A stretch of DNA of 64,000 nt from Cupriavidus sp. 2SB (lineage in GTDB: Bacteria > Pseudomonadota > Gammaproteobacteria > Burkholderiales > Burkholderiaceae): contig NZ_SCMX01000015.1 of the NCBI RefSeq assembly GCF_005503625.1, positions 1 to 64,000 of the forward strand, written 5' to 3'. Positions 22,646 to 31,788 of this stretch are shown piece by piece. Each line of letters begins with the position of its first letter. Positions within the stretch are counted from its first letter, which is position 1. The notes beneath the pieces are model-generated. The model was not told the DNA's origin and did not search any database. It saw nothing but the letters and a program-made list of their open reading frames with translations. The position numbers were made by a program, and so were the translations under genes.

Positions 22646-23464
22646 TCAGGCTGCGACGGTTTCCGTGATGAACGCGGGCGGCAGCGGCGTGCCTTCGGAT
22701 TTCGTCAGCACCTCGTAGCCGGTTTCCGTGACGAGGATCGTATGTTCCCATTGCGCAGACAGACTGCGGTCGCGCGTCTTGACGGTCCACTGGTCCGGCA
22801 TCGTGCGGATATCGCGCTTGCCGGCGTTGATCATCGGCTCGATCGTGAAGATCATGCCGGTCTTGATCTCCATGCCCGTACCGGGACGGCCATAGTGCAG
22901 GATCTGCGGGTCCGAGTGGAACACCTTGCCAATGCCGTGGCCGCAGTACTCGCGCACGACGCTGTAGCCGGCCCCTTCGGCATGCACCTGGATCGCATGG
23001 CCGATGTCGCCAAGGCGCGCACCATTGCGTACCTGCTGGATACCCTTCCACATGCATTCGTAGGTGATCTGGGCCAGCCGCTTCGCCAGGATAGATGCTT
23101 CGCCGACCACGAACATGCGGCTCGTGTCGCCGTAGTAACCTTCCTTCGTGATGACCGTGATGTCCAGGTTCACCGCGTCGCCGCTCTTGAGCACGCGGTC
23201 ACCGGGGATGCCGTGGCAGATCACGTCATTGACCGACGTGCAGATCGCGCCCGGGAAAGGCGGATAGCCCGGGGGCGCGTAGTTCAACGGCGCTGGCACC
23301 GTGCCCTGCACGTCACGCATGTATGCATGGCAGAGCTTGTCGATTTCGCCGGTCGTGACGCCGGGCTTCACGAAGGGCGTGATGTAGTCGAGGACTTCGG
23401 AGGCAAGGCGGCAAGCCACGCGCATCTGGGCGATGTCTTCGGCGGTGTTGATATGGATACTCAT
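22646..23464 (-). CDS. map: Methionine aminopeptidase, type I
   Basis: Map removes the initiator methionine from new proteins after deformylation. The 272-residue protein is a type Ia enzyme with no N-terminal extension. Metal-ligand regions are visible: DAVNLDITV with its Asp, GDTSRMF, YCGHGIGKVFH, FTIEPMI and WEHTILV. I chose the ATG at 23464 (MSIHINTAEDIAQM) since the family begins here. The gene is divergent from rpsB, and this map/rpsB divergence is widespread in proteobacteria. Together with def in this window, both steps of N-terminal methionine processing are encoded within 6 kb. Confidence 0.96.
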   Translation of the reverse strand: MSIHINTAEDIAQMRVACRLASEVLDYITPFVKPGVTTGEIDKLCHAYMRDVQGTVPAPLNYAPPGYPPFPGAICTSVNDVICHGIPGDRVLKSGDAVNLDITVITKEGYYGDTSRMFVVGEASILAKRLAQITYECMWKGIQQVRNGARLGDIGHAIQVHAEGAGYSVVREYCGHGIGKVFHSDPQILHYGRPGTGMEIKTGMIFTIEPMINAGKRDIRTMPDQWTVKTRDRSLSAQWEHTILVTETGYEVLTKSEGTPLPPAFITETVAA

Positions 23465-23622
23465 GCTGCTTCGCCTGAAATGTGATGACCCAGCCACCGG
23501 CCGCGTCGGAATGTTCGCAAATCGGGATTATCTCACCTTCGTGCGCGGAAAGCAGGGAATTGGTGGGTGTGTTCCCGTGGCGGCGTGGTGTGGAGGGCGC
23601 TTTGCGGTCATGCCTGGGGGGC

Positions 23623-23652
23623 TTGAGCGGATCGCCACTTTGTTGCTACAAT
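23623..23652 (+). promoter_or_regulatory. Probable sigma-70 promoter for rpsB-tsf
   Basis: TTGAGC at 23623-23628 and TACAAT at 23647-23652 are separated by 18 bp, followed by a GC-rich ATCGCGGGC. The start would be near 23659, giving about 150 nt of leader before rpsB. The remaining part of the 345-bp map-rpsB gap toward map shows no gene. Confidence 0.65.
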
Positions 23653-23733
23653 CGCGGGCTGACTTGGTGAGTCACCGGAAACGGTCTGCCGGTCAGGAAT
23701 TCTTGTAGCAAAGATTCTTTTAGTAAATCGCTG

Positions 23734-23778
23734 GTCCGCCCATCCGGGGTGTTCCTTTTCAGGAATGTCGGGGCGGAC
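23734..23778 (+). promoter_or_regulatory. Structured rpsB leader (candidate S2 autoregulatory element)
   Basis: GTCCGCCC at 23734-23741 pairs with GGGCGGAC at 23771-23778. Inside, GTTCCT (23751-23756) pairs with AGGAAT (23761-23766) around a TTTC loop. The element ends about 30 nt before the rpsB ATG. Leaders of rpsB are known to bind S2 and repress translation; whether this one matches that class needs an RNA covariance model. Confidence 0.6.
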
Positions 23779-23809
23779 TTCAGAAACCAACCCTTTTGGA
23801 GTACCTCAC

Positions 23810-24553
23810 ATGTCCGTGACCATGCGCGAAATGCTGGAAGCCGGTTGCCACTTTGGCCACCAAACCCGCTTCTGGAACCCGAAGATGGCCCCCTATATCT
23901 TCGGTCACCGCAACAAGATCCATATTATCAACCTCGAAAAGACCCTGCCGATGTTCCAGGACGCGCTGAAGTACGTGCGCCAACTGGCAGCAAACCGCGG
24001 CACCGTGCTTTTCGTGGGTACCAAGCGTCAATCGCGCGAAATTCTGGCTGAAGAAGCTGGCCGCGCTGGCATGCCCTACGTCGACGCCCGCTGGCTCGGC
24101 GGCATGATGACGAACTTCAAGACCGTCAAGATCTCGATCAAGCGCCTGAAGGACATGGAAGCCGCCAAGGAAGCTGGCGCGCTGGAAACCATGAGCAAGA
24201 AGGAAGCGCTGATGTTCGAGCGCGAAATGGACAAGCTGCAAAAGTCCATCGGCGGCATCAAGGACATGGGCGGCGTGCCTGACGCCATCTTCGTGGTCGA
24301 CGTCGGCTACCACAAGATCGCCGTGACGGAAGCCAACAAGCTGGGCATCCCCGTGATCGGCGTGGTTGACACGAACCACACGCCGGAAGGCATCGACTAC
24401 GTGATCCCGGGCAACGACGACTCGAGCAAGGCTGTGGCCCTGTACGTGCGCGGCGTGGCTGACGCCATCCTGGAAGGCCGCGCCAACGCGGTTCAGGAAG
24501 TGGTGGAAGCCGCTCGCGGCGACGACGAATTCGTCGAAGTCCAGGAAGGCTGA
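23810..24553 (+). CDS. rpsB: 30S ribosomal protein S2
   Basis: S2 is a protein of the small ribosomal subunit that joins late and is needed for S1 binding. The 247 residues start at ATG 23810 ([26 protein letters not shown]), preceded by TTTTGGAGT. The family motifs [18 protein letters not shown] and [15 protein letters not shown] are present, as is [26 protein letters not shown] near the end. A longer frame upstream is not translated. It leads the rpsB-tsf operon, and a terminator-like hairpin lies between the two genes. Confidence 0.98.
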   Translation: MSVTMREMLEAGCHFGHQTRFWNPKMAPYIFGHRNKIHIINLEKTLPMFQDALKYVRQLAANRGTVLFVGTKRQSREILAEEAGRAGMPYVDARWLGGMMTNFKTVKISIKRLKDMEAAKEAGALETMSKKEALMFEREMDKLQKSIGGIKDMGGVPDAIFVVDVGYHKIAVTEANKLGIPVIGVVDTNHTPEGIDYVIPGNDDSSKAVALYVRGVADAILEGRANAVQEVVEAARGDDEFVEVQEG

Positions 24554-24612
24554 TTGCCCGCTCGCGCCTGAGGCCGGGATACACCGGCCACCGGCGCCTG
24601 CTGTGCGGCAAC

Positions 24613-24645
24613 AAAAAAGGGGGCACTCGGGCGCCCCCTTTTTGC
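24613..24645 (+). terminator. Terminator or attenuator between rpsB and tsf
   Basis: AAAAAGGGGGC (24614-24624) pairs with GCCCCCTTTTT (24633-24643) across a short loop. It is a classic intrinsic terminator shape. Because tsf follows in the same operon, it likely acts as a partial terminator setting S2 to EF-Ts ratio; I see no strong separate tsf promoter in the remaining 70 bp. Confidence 0.75.
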
Positions 24646-24718
24646 AAACAGATTTCAGTTGTCATCCGCCGCGGATACGATTCGCTCCGGATGAAGCCAA
24701 CCAATCAAGGAGTGACAA

Positions 24719-25597
24719 ATGGCGGCTATTACCGCAAGCATGGTTGCAGAACTGCGCGCAAAGACCGACGCGCCGATGATGGAATGCAAGAAGGCCCTGA
24801 CGGAAGCCGACGGCGACCTGGACAAGGCTGAAGAGCTGCTGCGCGTCAAGCTGGGCAACAAGGCCAGCAAGGCTGCTTCGCGCGTGACCGCCGAAGGCAT
24901 CGTGACGACCTTTATCGACGGCACCACGGGTGCGCTGGTCGAACTGAACTGCGAAACCGACTTCGTGTCGAAGAACGACGACTTCCTGGGCTTCGGTGCC
25001 AAGGTTGCCGAACTGGTGGCCAAGCAGAACCCGGCCGACGTGGCAGCCCTGCTGGCTCTGGAAATGGACGGCTCGACGGTTGATGCCGTGCGCGCCGCCC
25101 TGATCGGCAAGATCGGCGAGAACATGACGGTCCGTCGCTTCGTGCGCTACGCCAATGGCGGCAAGCTGGCTTCGTACCTGCACGGTACGCGCATCGGCGT
25201 GATGGTCGAGTTCGACGGCGACGAAGTGTCGGCCAAGGATGTGGCCATGCACGTGGCCGCCATGAAGCCGGTCTCGCTGTCGTCGGAGCAAGTGCCCGCC
25301 GAGCTGATCGCCAAGGAGCGCAGCATCGCCGAGCAGAAGGCTGCCGAATCGGGCAAGCCGGCCGAGATCGTCTCCAAGATGGTCGAGGGTTCGGTTCAGA
25401 AGTACCTGAAGGAAGTTTCGCTGCTGAACCAGCCGTTCGTGAAGAACGACAAGCAGACCGTGGAACAGATGCTGAAGGCCAACAACACCAGCGTAAAGGG
25501 TTTCACCCTGTACGTGGTGGGTGAAGGCATCGAGAAGAAGCAGGACGACTTCGCTGCTGAAGTGGCCGCCCAGGTGGCTGCCGCCCAGAAGGGTTGA
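24719..25597 (+). CDS. tsf: Translation elongation factor Ts
   Basis: EF-Ts is the nucleotide exchange factor that reloads EF-Tu with GTP. The 292 residues have the N-terminal UBA-like domain ([24 protein letters not shown]), the conserved [12 protein letters not shown] core motif and the [17 protein letters not shown] core. A good AGGAG ribosome site precedes the ATG. It is the second gene of the rpsB operon. Normal length for a gammaproteobacterial/betaproteobacterial EF-Ts. Confidence 0.98.
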   Translation: MAAITASMVAELRAKTDAPMMECKKALTEADGDLDKAEELLRVKLGNKASKAASRVTAEGIVTTFIDGTTGALVELNCETDFVSKNDDFLGFGAKVAELVAKQNPADVAALLALEMDGSTVDAVRAALIGKIGENMTVRRFVRYANGGKLASYLHGTRIGVMVEFDGDEVSAKDVAMHVAAMKPVSLSSEQVPAELIAKERSIAEQKAAESGKPAEIVSKMVEGSVQKYLKEVSLLNQPFVKNDKQTVEQMLKANNTSVKGFTLYVVGEGIEKKQDDFAAEVAAQVAAAQKG

Positions 25598-25902
25598 TGT
25601 CCAGGTGATCGAGCCGTTTCTCCTCCGGGAGGTTGGCCCGGTCACCGTATAATGCAGAGGGGCGCCGCAAGGTGCCCCTCTGCACAAGTACGGCACGCGA
25701 TGTGCGCCGTACAGTCAGTTTTCGCGGTCACCGGCCTCTGCGCGTCTTTTTAAAGGACGTTGCCGGCAGATGACCGCGAAAACCGGCTATCCAGTTGTCC
25801 AGTTTTTCCAAATTCATGCGCGGCCGGTGCGCAGAAGCCTTGTGCCGCCCGCGCCCATCCATCCGTTCAAACGAGCGATCAAGAACCAGCCCGAGGGTGA
25901 CC
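25598..25902 (+). promoter_or_regulatory. tsf-pyrH gap with three successive stem-loops
   Basis: This 305-bp gap holds no gene but is strongly structured. Hairpin 1: 13-bp stem, 25654-25666 with 25671-25683, closed by a GCAA tetraloop. Hairpin 2: GTACGGC (25688-25694) with GCCGTAC (25706-25712). Hairpin 3: GTTTTCGCGGTCA (25718-25730) with TGACCGCGAAAAC (25771-25783), with inner pairing CCGGC/GCCGG and CGTC/GACG. A TATAAT lies at 25648-25653 just before hairpin 1, but no good -35 is found. The most likely reading is a structured 5' leader of pyrH-frr; hairpin 1 may also end the tsf message. Confidence 0.6.
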
Positions 25903-26613
25903 ATGCCAGCCTACAAGCGCGTCCTTCTGAAACTGTCCGGCGAAGCCCTCATGGGCGACGATGCATTCGGCATCAACCGTGCCACCATCGAGGGCATGGT
26001 CAATGACATTGCCGAAATCGTGAAGCTGGGTGTCCAGGTCGCCGTCGTCATCGGCGGCGGCAACATCTTCCGCGGTGTGGCCGGGGGTGCAGCCGGCATG
26101 GACCGGGCCACGGCCGACTACATGGGCATGCTGGCCACGATGATGAATGCGCTGGCGCTGCAGGATGCCATGCGCCACGCCAACATCGAAGGCCGTGTGC
26201 AGTCCGCACTGCGCATGGATCAGGTGGTCGAACCGTACATCCGTCCGCGCGCCATCCGTCAGCTCGAAGAGGGCAAGGTCGTGATCTTTGCCGCTGGCAC
26301 GGGCAATCCCTTCTTCACGACTGACACGGCAGCAGCGCTGCGAGGCTCGGAAATCGGCGCCGAGATCGTGCTGAAGGCCACCAAGGTGGACGGCGTCTAC
26401 ACGGCGGACCCCAAGAAGGATCCGAGCGCCACGCGCTACGCCACGATTACGTTCGATGAGGCCATCTCCCGCAACCTGCAGGTCATGGACGCTACCGCCT
26501 TCGCGTTGTGCCGTGACCAGAAGCTGCCCATCAAGGTGTTCTCGATCGTCAAGCCGGGAGCGCTCAAGCGCGTGATCCTGGGTGACGACGAAGGTACGCT
26601 AGTACACGTTTGA
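25903..26613 (+). CDS. pyrH: UMP kinase
   Basis: PyrH phosphorylates UMP to UDP with ATP, the first step from UMP to all other pyrimidine nucleotides. It is the bacterial amino acid kinase-fold enzyme, a hexamer controlled by GTP and UTP. The 236 residues show [16 protein letters not shown] (ATP site), [13 protein letters not shown], and the [20 protein letters not shown] nucleotide-binding stretch. The start at 25903 ([16 protein letters not shown]) has GAGGGTGACC before it. frr follows after about 110 bp. Confidence 0.98.
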   Translation: MPAYKRVLLKLSGEALMGDDAFGINRATIEGMVNDIAEIVKLGVQVAVVIGGGNIFRGVAGGAAGMDRATADYMGMLATMMNALALQDAMRHANIEGRVQSALRMDQVVEPYIRPRAIRQLEEGKVVIFAAGTGNPFFTTDTAAALRGSEIGAEIVLKATKVDGVYTADPKKDPSATRYATITFDEAISRNLQVMDATAFALCRDQKLPIKVFSIVKPGALKRVILGDDEGTLVHV

Positions 26614-26722
26614 GCAGTCGGGGCCGCGTCAGAATACGGATTCGGCCCGACCTCAGAGTAGAATGTTTCATTTTCGATCCCGCCTGGGCGGGATCCTGTC
26701 TGGTAGTTTCCCGGAGGTAAAC

Positions 26723-27283
26723 ATGACCGTCGCCGACACAAAGAAGAGCGCCGAGCAGAAGATGCAGAAGTCCATCGAAGCTTTCAGGACCGATCTGGCG
26801 AAGATCCGCACCGGCCGCGCGCACACCGGCCTGCTCGATCACGTGCAGGTGGATTACTACGGCTCGCCCGTGCCCATCAGCCAGGTGGCCAACGTTGGTC
26901 TGGGCGATGCGCGCACCATTACCGTGCAGCCGTGGGAAAAGAAGATGGTCCAGGCCGTCGAGAAGGCTATCCGCGATGCAGACCTGGGCCTGAACCCCGC
27001 CACGATGGGTGACGTGATTCGCGTGCCGATGCCAGCCCTGACCGAAGAGCGCCGGAAGGAACTGATCAAGGTGGTGAAGAGCGAGGCCGAGGGCGCCAAG
27101 GTGGCCGTGCGCAACCTGCGCCGCGACGCCAACGAGCAATTCAAGAAGCTCGTCAAGGACAAGACGATTTCGGAAGACGACGAACGTCGTGGCACCGAAG
27201 AAGTCCAGAAGCTGACGGACAGGTACGTCGGCGAAATCGACAAGCTCGTGACCGAGAAAGAGAAGGAAATCATGACGGTGTAA
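26723..27283 (+). CDS. frr: Ribosome recycling factor
   Basis: Frr, with EF-G, splits the ribosome after termination. The 186-residue protein has the standard beginning ([21 protein letters not shown]), the [21 protein letters not shown] segment and the NLRRDAN motif of domain I. The start at 26723 has GGAGGT 5 bases ahead. Before it, GATCCCGCC and GGCGGGATC (26676-26695) form an inverted repeat. After the stop, TCCCGGCGCC and its complement (27289-27310) form a 10-bp stem with no T-run before uppS. Confidence 0.98.
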   Translation: MTVADTKKSAEQKMQKSIEAFRTDLAKIRTGRAHTGLLDHVQVDYYGSPVPISQVANVGLGDARTITVQPWEKKMVQAVEKAIRDADLGLNPATMGDVIRVPMPALTEERRKELIKVVKSEAEGAKVAVRNLRRDANEQFKKLVKDKTISEDDERRGTEEVQKLTDRYVGEIDKLVTEKEKEIMTV

Positions 27284-27334
27284 GGCCGTCCCGGCGCCTG
27301 GGCGCCGGGATCGTTCCGCATCGTCCACGCATCC

Positions 27335-28105
27335 ATGCAGCATATCAGTTCGACGCTCGGCGTTCCCGATACTACTTATGTGCCTCGCCACGTTGCCATC
27401 ATCATGGATGGCAACGGTCGCTGGGCGACGCAGCGTCATCTGCCGCGCGTGGCTGGCCATACGCGCGGGCTGGATACGGTGCGCGACATCGTGCAGGCAT
27501 GTGCCTCGCGTGGTGTGCAGTTCCTGACGCTGTTTGCATTCAGTTCAGAGAACTGGCGCCGTCCCGCCGACGAGGTGTCCTTCCTGATGCGCTTGTTCAT
27601 GACCGCTCTGCGCCGCGAAGTGGTCAAGATGCATGCCAACAATATCCGCCTGCGGGTCGTGGGTGACCTGGACCGGTTCAGCCCGCGCATCCAGCAACTT
27701 ATCAAGGACGCCGAAGCCCGCACGGCATCTAACACCGGCCTGACCGTGACCATCGCCGCCAACTACGGCGGACGCTGGGATCTGCTCCAGGCAATGCGCA
27801 AGATGCTGGCACGCTCGCCCATGCTCGATACCGAAACGATTGACGAGTCCGTGCTGGCACCGCACCTGGCCATGGCCTATGCACCGGAGCCGGACCTGTT
27901 CATTCGCACCGGTGGCGAGCAGCGCATCAGCAATTTCCTGCTTTGGCAGCTCGCGTATTCCGAGCTGTACTTCACCGATACCTTCTGGCCAGATTTCGAC
28001 GCCGCCGAGCTCGACAAGGCTTTTGCCTCGTACCGTCAGCGCGAGCGTCGTTTCGGCAGGACCAGCGCGCAGCTGGTGGCGCCGGGTCTGTCCGGCACGG
28101 CCTGA
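27335..28105 (+). CDS. uppS: Undecaprenyl diphosphate synthase (cis-prenyltransferase)
   Basis: UppS condenses farnesyl diphosphate with eight isopentenyl units to give the lipid carrier used for peptidoglycan and O-antigen synthesis. The 256 residues have the catalytic Asp25 in [13 protein letters not shown], the [11 protein letters not shown] loop, and the C-terminal [27 protein letters not shown] split motifs ([11 protein letters not shown]). It begins the lipid/envelope part of the cluster, directly ahead of cdsA and dxr. Confidence 0.97.
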   Translation: MQHISSTLGVPDTTYVPRHVAIIMDGNGRWATQRHLPRVAGHTRGLDTVRDIVQACASRGVQFLTLFAFSSENWRRPADEVSFLMRLFMTALRREVVKMHANNIRLRVVGDLDRFSPRIQQLIKDAEARTASNTGLTVTIAANYGGRWDLLQAMRKMLARSPMLDTETIDESVLAPHLAMAYAPEPDLFIRTGGEQRISNFLLWQLAYSELYFTDTFWPDFDAAELDKAFASYRQRERRFGRTSAQLVAPGLSGTA

Positions 28106-28150
28106 TACCGGTCCGAACCATCTTTCACAACAACGGGAAACCGCAGCCGC

Positions 28151-28972
28151 ATGCTTCTTACCCGCGTCATCACCGCCGTATGCCTGTTGTTGTTGATCCT
28201 GCCCATCCTGTTCCTGGCGCCACCCGTTGCGCTCGGCGCGCTCGTCGTGGTGATCGTTGCGCTTGCCGGGTGGGAGTTCGGGCGGCTGATCGGGCTGCGT
28301 GGGCCATGGCCGTATGCGTATGCGATGGCGTGCCTGGCGGTGCTGCTTGGCGCCTTCCTGACCGCGGATACAGGGTCCGTCGAGTGGCTGCTCAAGGCGT
28401 CGCTGGTAGCCTGGGGCGTTGCGCTGGTGCTGCTGGCGCGTGGCGTGCGCAAGGCTTCTCCGGGATTCACCGTGCTGGGTGCGGTACTCGGCCTGATCAT
28501 GCTGCCGGCTTTCGGGCATGCGACGATGGGGCTGCGCTTTGCCGGAGTGGGCGTGTTGCTCACGGCCGCCGTGCTGGTCTGGGCGGCAGATATCGGCGCA
28601 TATTTCGTGGGCAAGGCAATTGGCCGTCGCAAGCTGGCACCGACCATCAGTCCCGGCAAATCCTGGGAAGGAGCGATTGGCGGCTGGTTGTTGGCAATGG
28701 CCGTGGCACTGGGGCTGGCAGCTAGCCATGCGTTTGCGCCGACCTGGTATTCGACGATCGCCGACAAGGGTGGCCTGGGTCTGCTGGCTGTGCTGACCAC
28801 GCTGCTTGTTGCTGCCAGTGTGGTCGGCGATCTATTCGAATCGCTGCTCAAGCGGCAGGTGGGCATGAAAGATAGCAGTCGTCTGCTTCCCGGCCATGGG
28901 GGCGTGCTGGATCGCATCGACGCCCTGATTCCGGTGTTCCCGCTGGCGGCGCTGCTGCTATCGTGGGTCTGA
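28151..28972 (+). CDS. cdsA: Phosphatidate cytidylyltransferase
   Basis: CdsA makes CDP-diacylglycerol from phosphatidate and CTP for phospholipid synthesis. The 273-residue protein is very hydrophobic with about eight membrane spans. The family signature is in the C-terminal half: [28 protein letters not shown], and then [21 protein letters not shown] and [13 protein letters not shown]. It lies 45 bp after uppS and just before dxr. Confidence 0.96.
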   Translation: MLLTRVITAVCLLLLILPILFLAPPVALGALVVVIVALAGWEFGRLIGLRGPWPYAYAMACLAVLLGAFLTADTGSVEWLLKASLVAWGVALVLLARGVRKASPGFTVLGAVLGLIMLPAFGHATMGLRFAGVGVLLTAAVLVWAADIGAYFVGKAIGRRKLAPTISPGKSWEGAIGGWLLAMAVALGLAASHAFAPTWYSTIADKGGLGLLAVLTTLLVAASVVGDLFESLLKRQVGMKDSSRLLPGHGGVLDRIDALIPVFPLAALLLSWV

Positions 28973-28997
28973 TCAAACTTTGAGTTTCACGGGTTCT

Positions 28998-30176
28998 ATG
29001 CAACGCATTACGATTCTGGGCGCCACGGGTTCCATTGGCGAAAGCACGCTCGATGTCGTGCGCCGTCATCCGGACCGGTACACGGTGCATGCGCTCAGCG
29101 CCCATCGTCAGGTGGACAAGCTGGCCGCTGCCTGCAAGGAATTCCGTCCGGCGCGTGCGGTAGTGGGTTCACCCGAGGCGGCGCGCGAACTGGAATCTCT
29201 GTTGCGCAGCGCGGGTCTCGATACCCAGGTCGAGCACGGGCCCGAAGCGCTCGAATCGATTGCCTCCGACGCCGGCACCGACGCCGTGATGGCGGCAATC
29301 GTGGGAGCGGCGGGGCTGCGCTCCTCGCTGGCTGCCGCCCGATCGGGCAAGCGCGTGCTGCTGGCGAACAAGGAATCGCTTGTGATGTCGGGTAGCATCT
29401 TCATGGATGCCGTGCGCGAACACGGCGCCACGCTGCTGCCGATCGACAGCGAACACAACGCGATCTTCCAGTGCCTGCCGACGAGCGATCCCCGTTATGG
29501 CATGGGCGTGTCCAAGGTTTTGCTGACGGCTTCGGGTGGCCCGTTCCGCACGCGCGACCCGTCCACGCTGCATGACATCACGCCCGACCAGGCTTGTGCG
29601 CATCCGAAGTGGGTGATGGGGCGCAAGATCTCGGTCGATTCGGCCACGATGATGAACAAGGGCCTCGAAGTCATTGAGGCGCACTGGTTGTTCGGTGCGC
29701 CTGCGGACAAGATCGAGGTACTGATCCATCCGCAGAGCATCGTGCATTCGATGGTGGCCTACGCGGATGGTTCGGTTCTCGCGCAGTTGGGTAATCCAGA
29801 CATGCGCACGCCGATCGCCTACGGCATGGCGTATCCGGAGCGGATCGATTCGGGTGTCACGCCACTGGACCTCACGCTTGCCGGCGGACTGCATTTCGAG
29901 ACGCCTGATCTCGAGCGTTTTCCGTGTCTGGGCCTCGCCTTCGATGCACTGCGCGCCGGTGGCCTGGCGCCAGCAGTGCTCAACGCCGCGAACGAGGTCG
30001 CTGTCGACGCGTTCCTGGCCGGAGATATCCGCTTTACCGATATCGCTCGCGTAGTCGATGGGGTGCTTGATCAGCCCGTGCAAGGCTCCGCTGACAGGCT
30101 GGACGATGTGCTCGCCGCCGACGCCGAAGCGCGCCGGGCAGCGACGGCACTGCTCACACAACTGGCCACGCATTGA
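28998..30176 (+). CDS. dxr: 1-deoxy-D-xylulose 5-phosphate reductoisomerase
   Basis: Dxr converts DXP to MEP with NADPH, the committed step of the non-mevalonate isoprenoid pathway that feeds UppS. The 392 residues begin [17 protein letters not shown], the NADPH-binding GxxGxxG motif. [11 protein letters not shown] and [15 protein letters not shown] carry metal and substrate residues, and ASGGPFR and [13 protein letters not shown] follow. I chose the ATG at 28998; a TTG six codons upstream is in frame but family members begin at this M. It is 25 bp after cdsA. Confidence 0.97.
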   Translation: MQRITILGATGSIGESTLDVVRRHPDRYTVHALSAHRQVDKLAAACKEFRPARAVVGSPEAARELESLLRSAGLDTQVEHGPEALESIASDAGTDAVMAAIVGAAGLRSSLAAARSGKRVLLANKESLVMSGSIFMDAVREHGATLLPIDSEHNAIFQCLPTSDPRYGMGVSKVLLTASGGPFRTRDPSTLHDITPDQACAHPKWVMGRKISVDSATMMNKGLEVIEAHWLFGAPADKIEVLIHPQSIVHSMVAYADGSVLAQLGNPDMRTPIAYGMAYPERIDSGVTPLDLTLAGGLHFETPDLERFPCLGLAFDALRAGGLAPAVLNAANEVAVDAFLAGDIRFTDIARVVDGVLDQPVQGSADRLDDVLAADAEARRAATALLTQLATH

Positions 30177-30217
30177 TCGATCACGGCGCAGCCGGATCTG
30201 AAAAAGGGTGATTTACC

Positions 30218-31615
30218 ATGCAAACCGTCATCGCATTCGTTGTCGCCCTCTGTGTCCTGATCTTTGTCCATGAGATGGGGCACTACCTGGCTGCGCGTGC
30301 CTGCGGCGTAAAGGTCCTGCGTTTCTCCATTGGTTTCGGGCGGCCGCTGGCACGTTGGGTCAGCAAGGGACGGGACAAGACCGAGTGGACGCTGGCGATG
30401 ATTCCGCTGGGCGGCTATGTCAAGATGCTTGACGAGCGTGAGCGCGATCCGGAAACCGATCCGCCCATCGACGCCGCCGAGTTGTCGCGTGCGTTCAATC
30501 GTCAGTCGGTAGGCAAGCGGTTCGTGATCGTGGCCGCCGGGCCGCTGGCCAACTTTGCGCTGGCTATCGCGCTGTATGTCGTGCTGTTCGCGGGCGGCAT
30601 GCGCGAACCGTTGCCGGTGCTGGCAGCGCCAGCCGACGCCACCGTGGCCGCACAGGCCGGCGTGCGCGATGGCGACCGTGTGCTGTCGTTGACGGCGAAC
30701 GGCGCAACCGAGACCGTGCAGTCGTGGAATGACCTGCGCATGGCAGTGTTCTCCCAGGGTTTCGGTGACGCCCGCGCGGTATTGCATGTACGCGGCACCG
30801 ATGGCACCGAGCGCGATATCCAGCTTGGGCGCCTACCCGATACGGGTGGCAATCCGGAGCAGGATCCACTGGCCACGCTGGGACTGGCGCTCAAGGGCGG
30901 ACCGGTCAAGGTTACGGAAATTGTGCCGGATTCAGCCGCCCAGCGGGCTGGCCTTCAGGCCGGCGACACGATCACGACGTGGCAGGGCCAACCATTGACC
31001 CAGGCCGGCGAACTGATTCGTGGCGTCCGCGCCCGCCCGGGGCAGGACGTGACACTGGGTATCGAGCGTAACGGGCAGCGGTCCGATCTGGTCGTGAAGC
31101 TGGATGCCGCGCCCGGGGGCAAGCCTGCTGCGGACGGGCAGCCGGCAGCCATGGTCGGCAAGCTCGGTGCAGCGTTGAACCAGGCGGTGCAGACCGAGGT
31201 GGTGCGTTACCCGGTCACTCAGGCGCTTGCCCGCGCCGCAGACCAGGTCTGGAGTACCAGTACGCTGTCGCTCAAGCTGCTCGGCAAGATGCTGGTCGGG
31301 CAGGCGTCGTTGCAGAATCTGAGCGGTCCGCTGACGGTTGCGGACTACGCCGGCCGGGCCGCGAACATGGGTTGGCAGCCTTTCGTCAGTTTTCTGGCCT
31401 TGGTCAGTGTCAGTCTTGGTGTACTGAATTTGTTACCTATTCCGGTGCTGGATGGGGGGCATTTGCTGTATTATTGCGTGGAATTTTTGACTGGCAAGCC
31501 TGTACCAGACCACTGGCAAGCGATGCTGCAGAAGGTTGGCATCGCGTGCATCCTGCTCCTGACTTCACTCGCATTATTTAATGACGTCAGCCGACTGTTT
31601 CTCGCGCGCGGCTAG
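30218..31615 (+). CDS. rseP: RIP metalloprotease RseP
   Basis: RseP is the site-2 protease that cuts anti-sigma factor RseA within the membrane, releasing sigma-E in the envelope stress response. The 465 residues contain the zinc site HEMGH (18-22), two periplasmic PDZ domains (around LGLALKGGPVKVTEIVPDSAAQRAGLQAGD), and the second membrane metal motif NLLPIPVLDGG. Length and membrane pattern fit. It lies between dxr and bamA, the usual order, which ties it to outer-membrane assembly stress. Confidence 0.97.
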   Translation: MQTVIAFVVALCVLIFVHEMGHYLAARACGVKVLRFSIGFGRPLARWVSKGRDKTEWTLAMIPLGGYVKMLDERERDPETDPPIDAAELSRAFNRQSVGKRFVIVAAGPLANFALAIALYVVLFAGGMREPLPVLAAPADATVAAQAGVRDGDRVLSLTANGATETVQSWNDLRMAVFSQGFGDARAVLHVRGTDGTERDIQLGRLPDTGGNPEQDPLATLGLALKGGPVKVTEIVPDSAAQRAGLQAGDTITTWQGQPLTQAGELIRGVRARPGQDVTLGIERNGQRSDLVVKLDAAPGGKPAADGQPAAMVGKLGAALNQAVQTEVVRYPVTQALARAADQVWSTSTLSLKLLGKMLVGQASLQNLSGPLTVADYAGRAANMGWQPFVSFLALVSVSLGVLNLLPIPVLDGGHLLYYCVEFLTGKPVPDHWQAMLQKVGIACILLLTSLALFNDVSRLFLARG

Positions 31616-31788
31616 ATTCGCGCAGCTGGAAACGCCTGTCGGCCGGGGGCGGTCGTTTTTCCGGGAGGAGTTTCTCCACCGGAGAGGATCAGTTGTGCCG
31701 GCGTAGTTGCACTGGTGTACCAACAACGCTGGAGCCGGCACTGGAGCCAATACCCTGCATGAAATCGATGAGGAAGAGGGGATCGACT

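Noticed and set aside
19652..23485. 1277-codon plus-strand frame antisense to rluB, glnD and map
   Set aside because: It spans three genes with sound families on the other strand and shows no motifs.
25648..25653. Consensus TATAAT before pyrH as a definite promoter
   Set aside because: No acceptable -35 at 16-18 bp; kept only as a possibility within the gap description.
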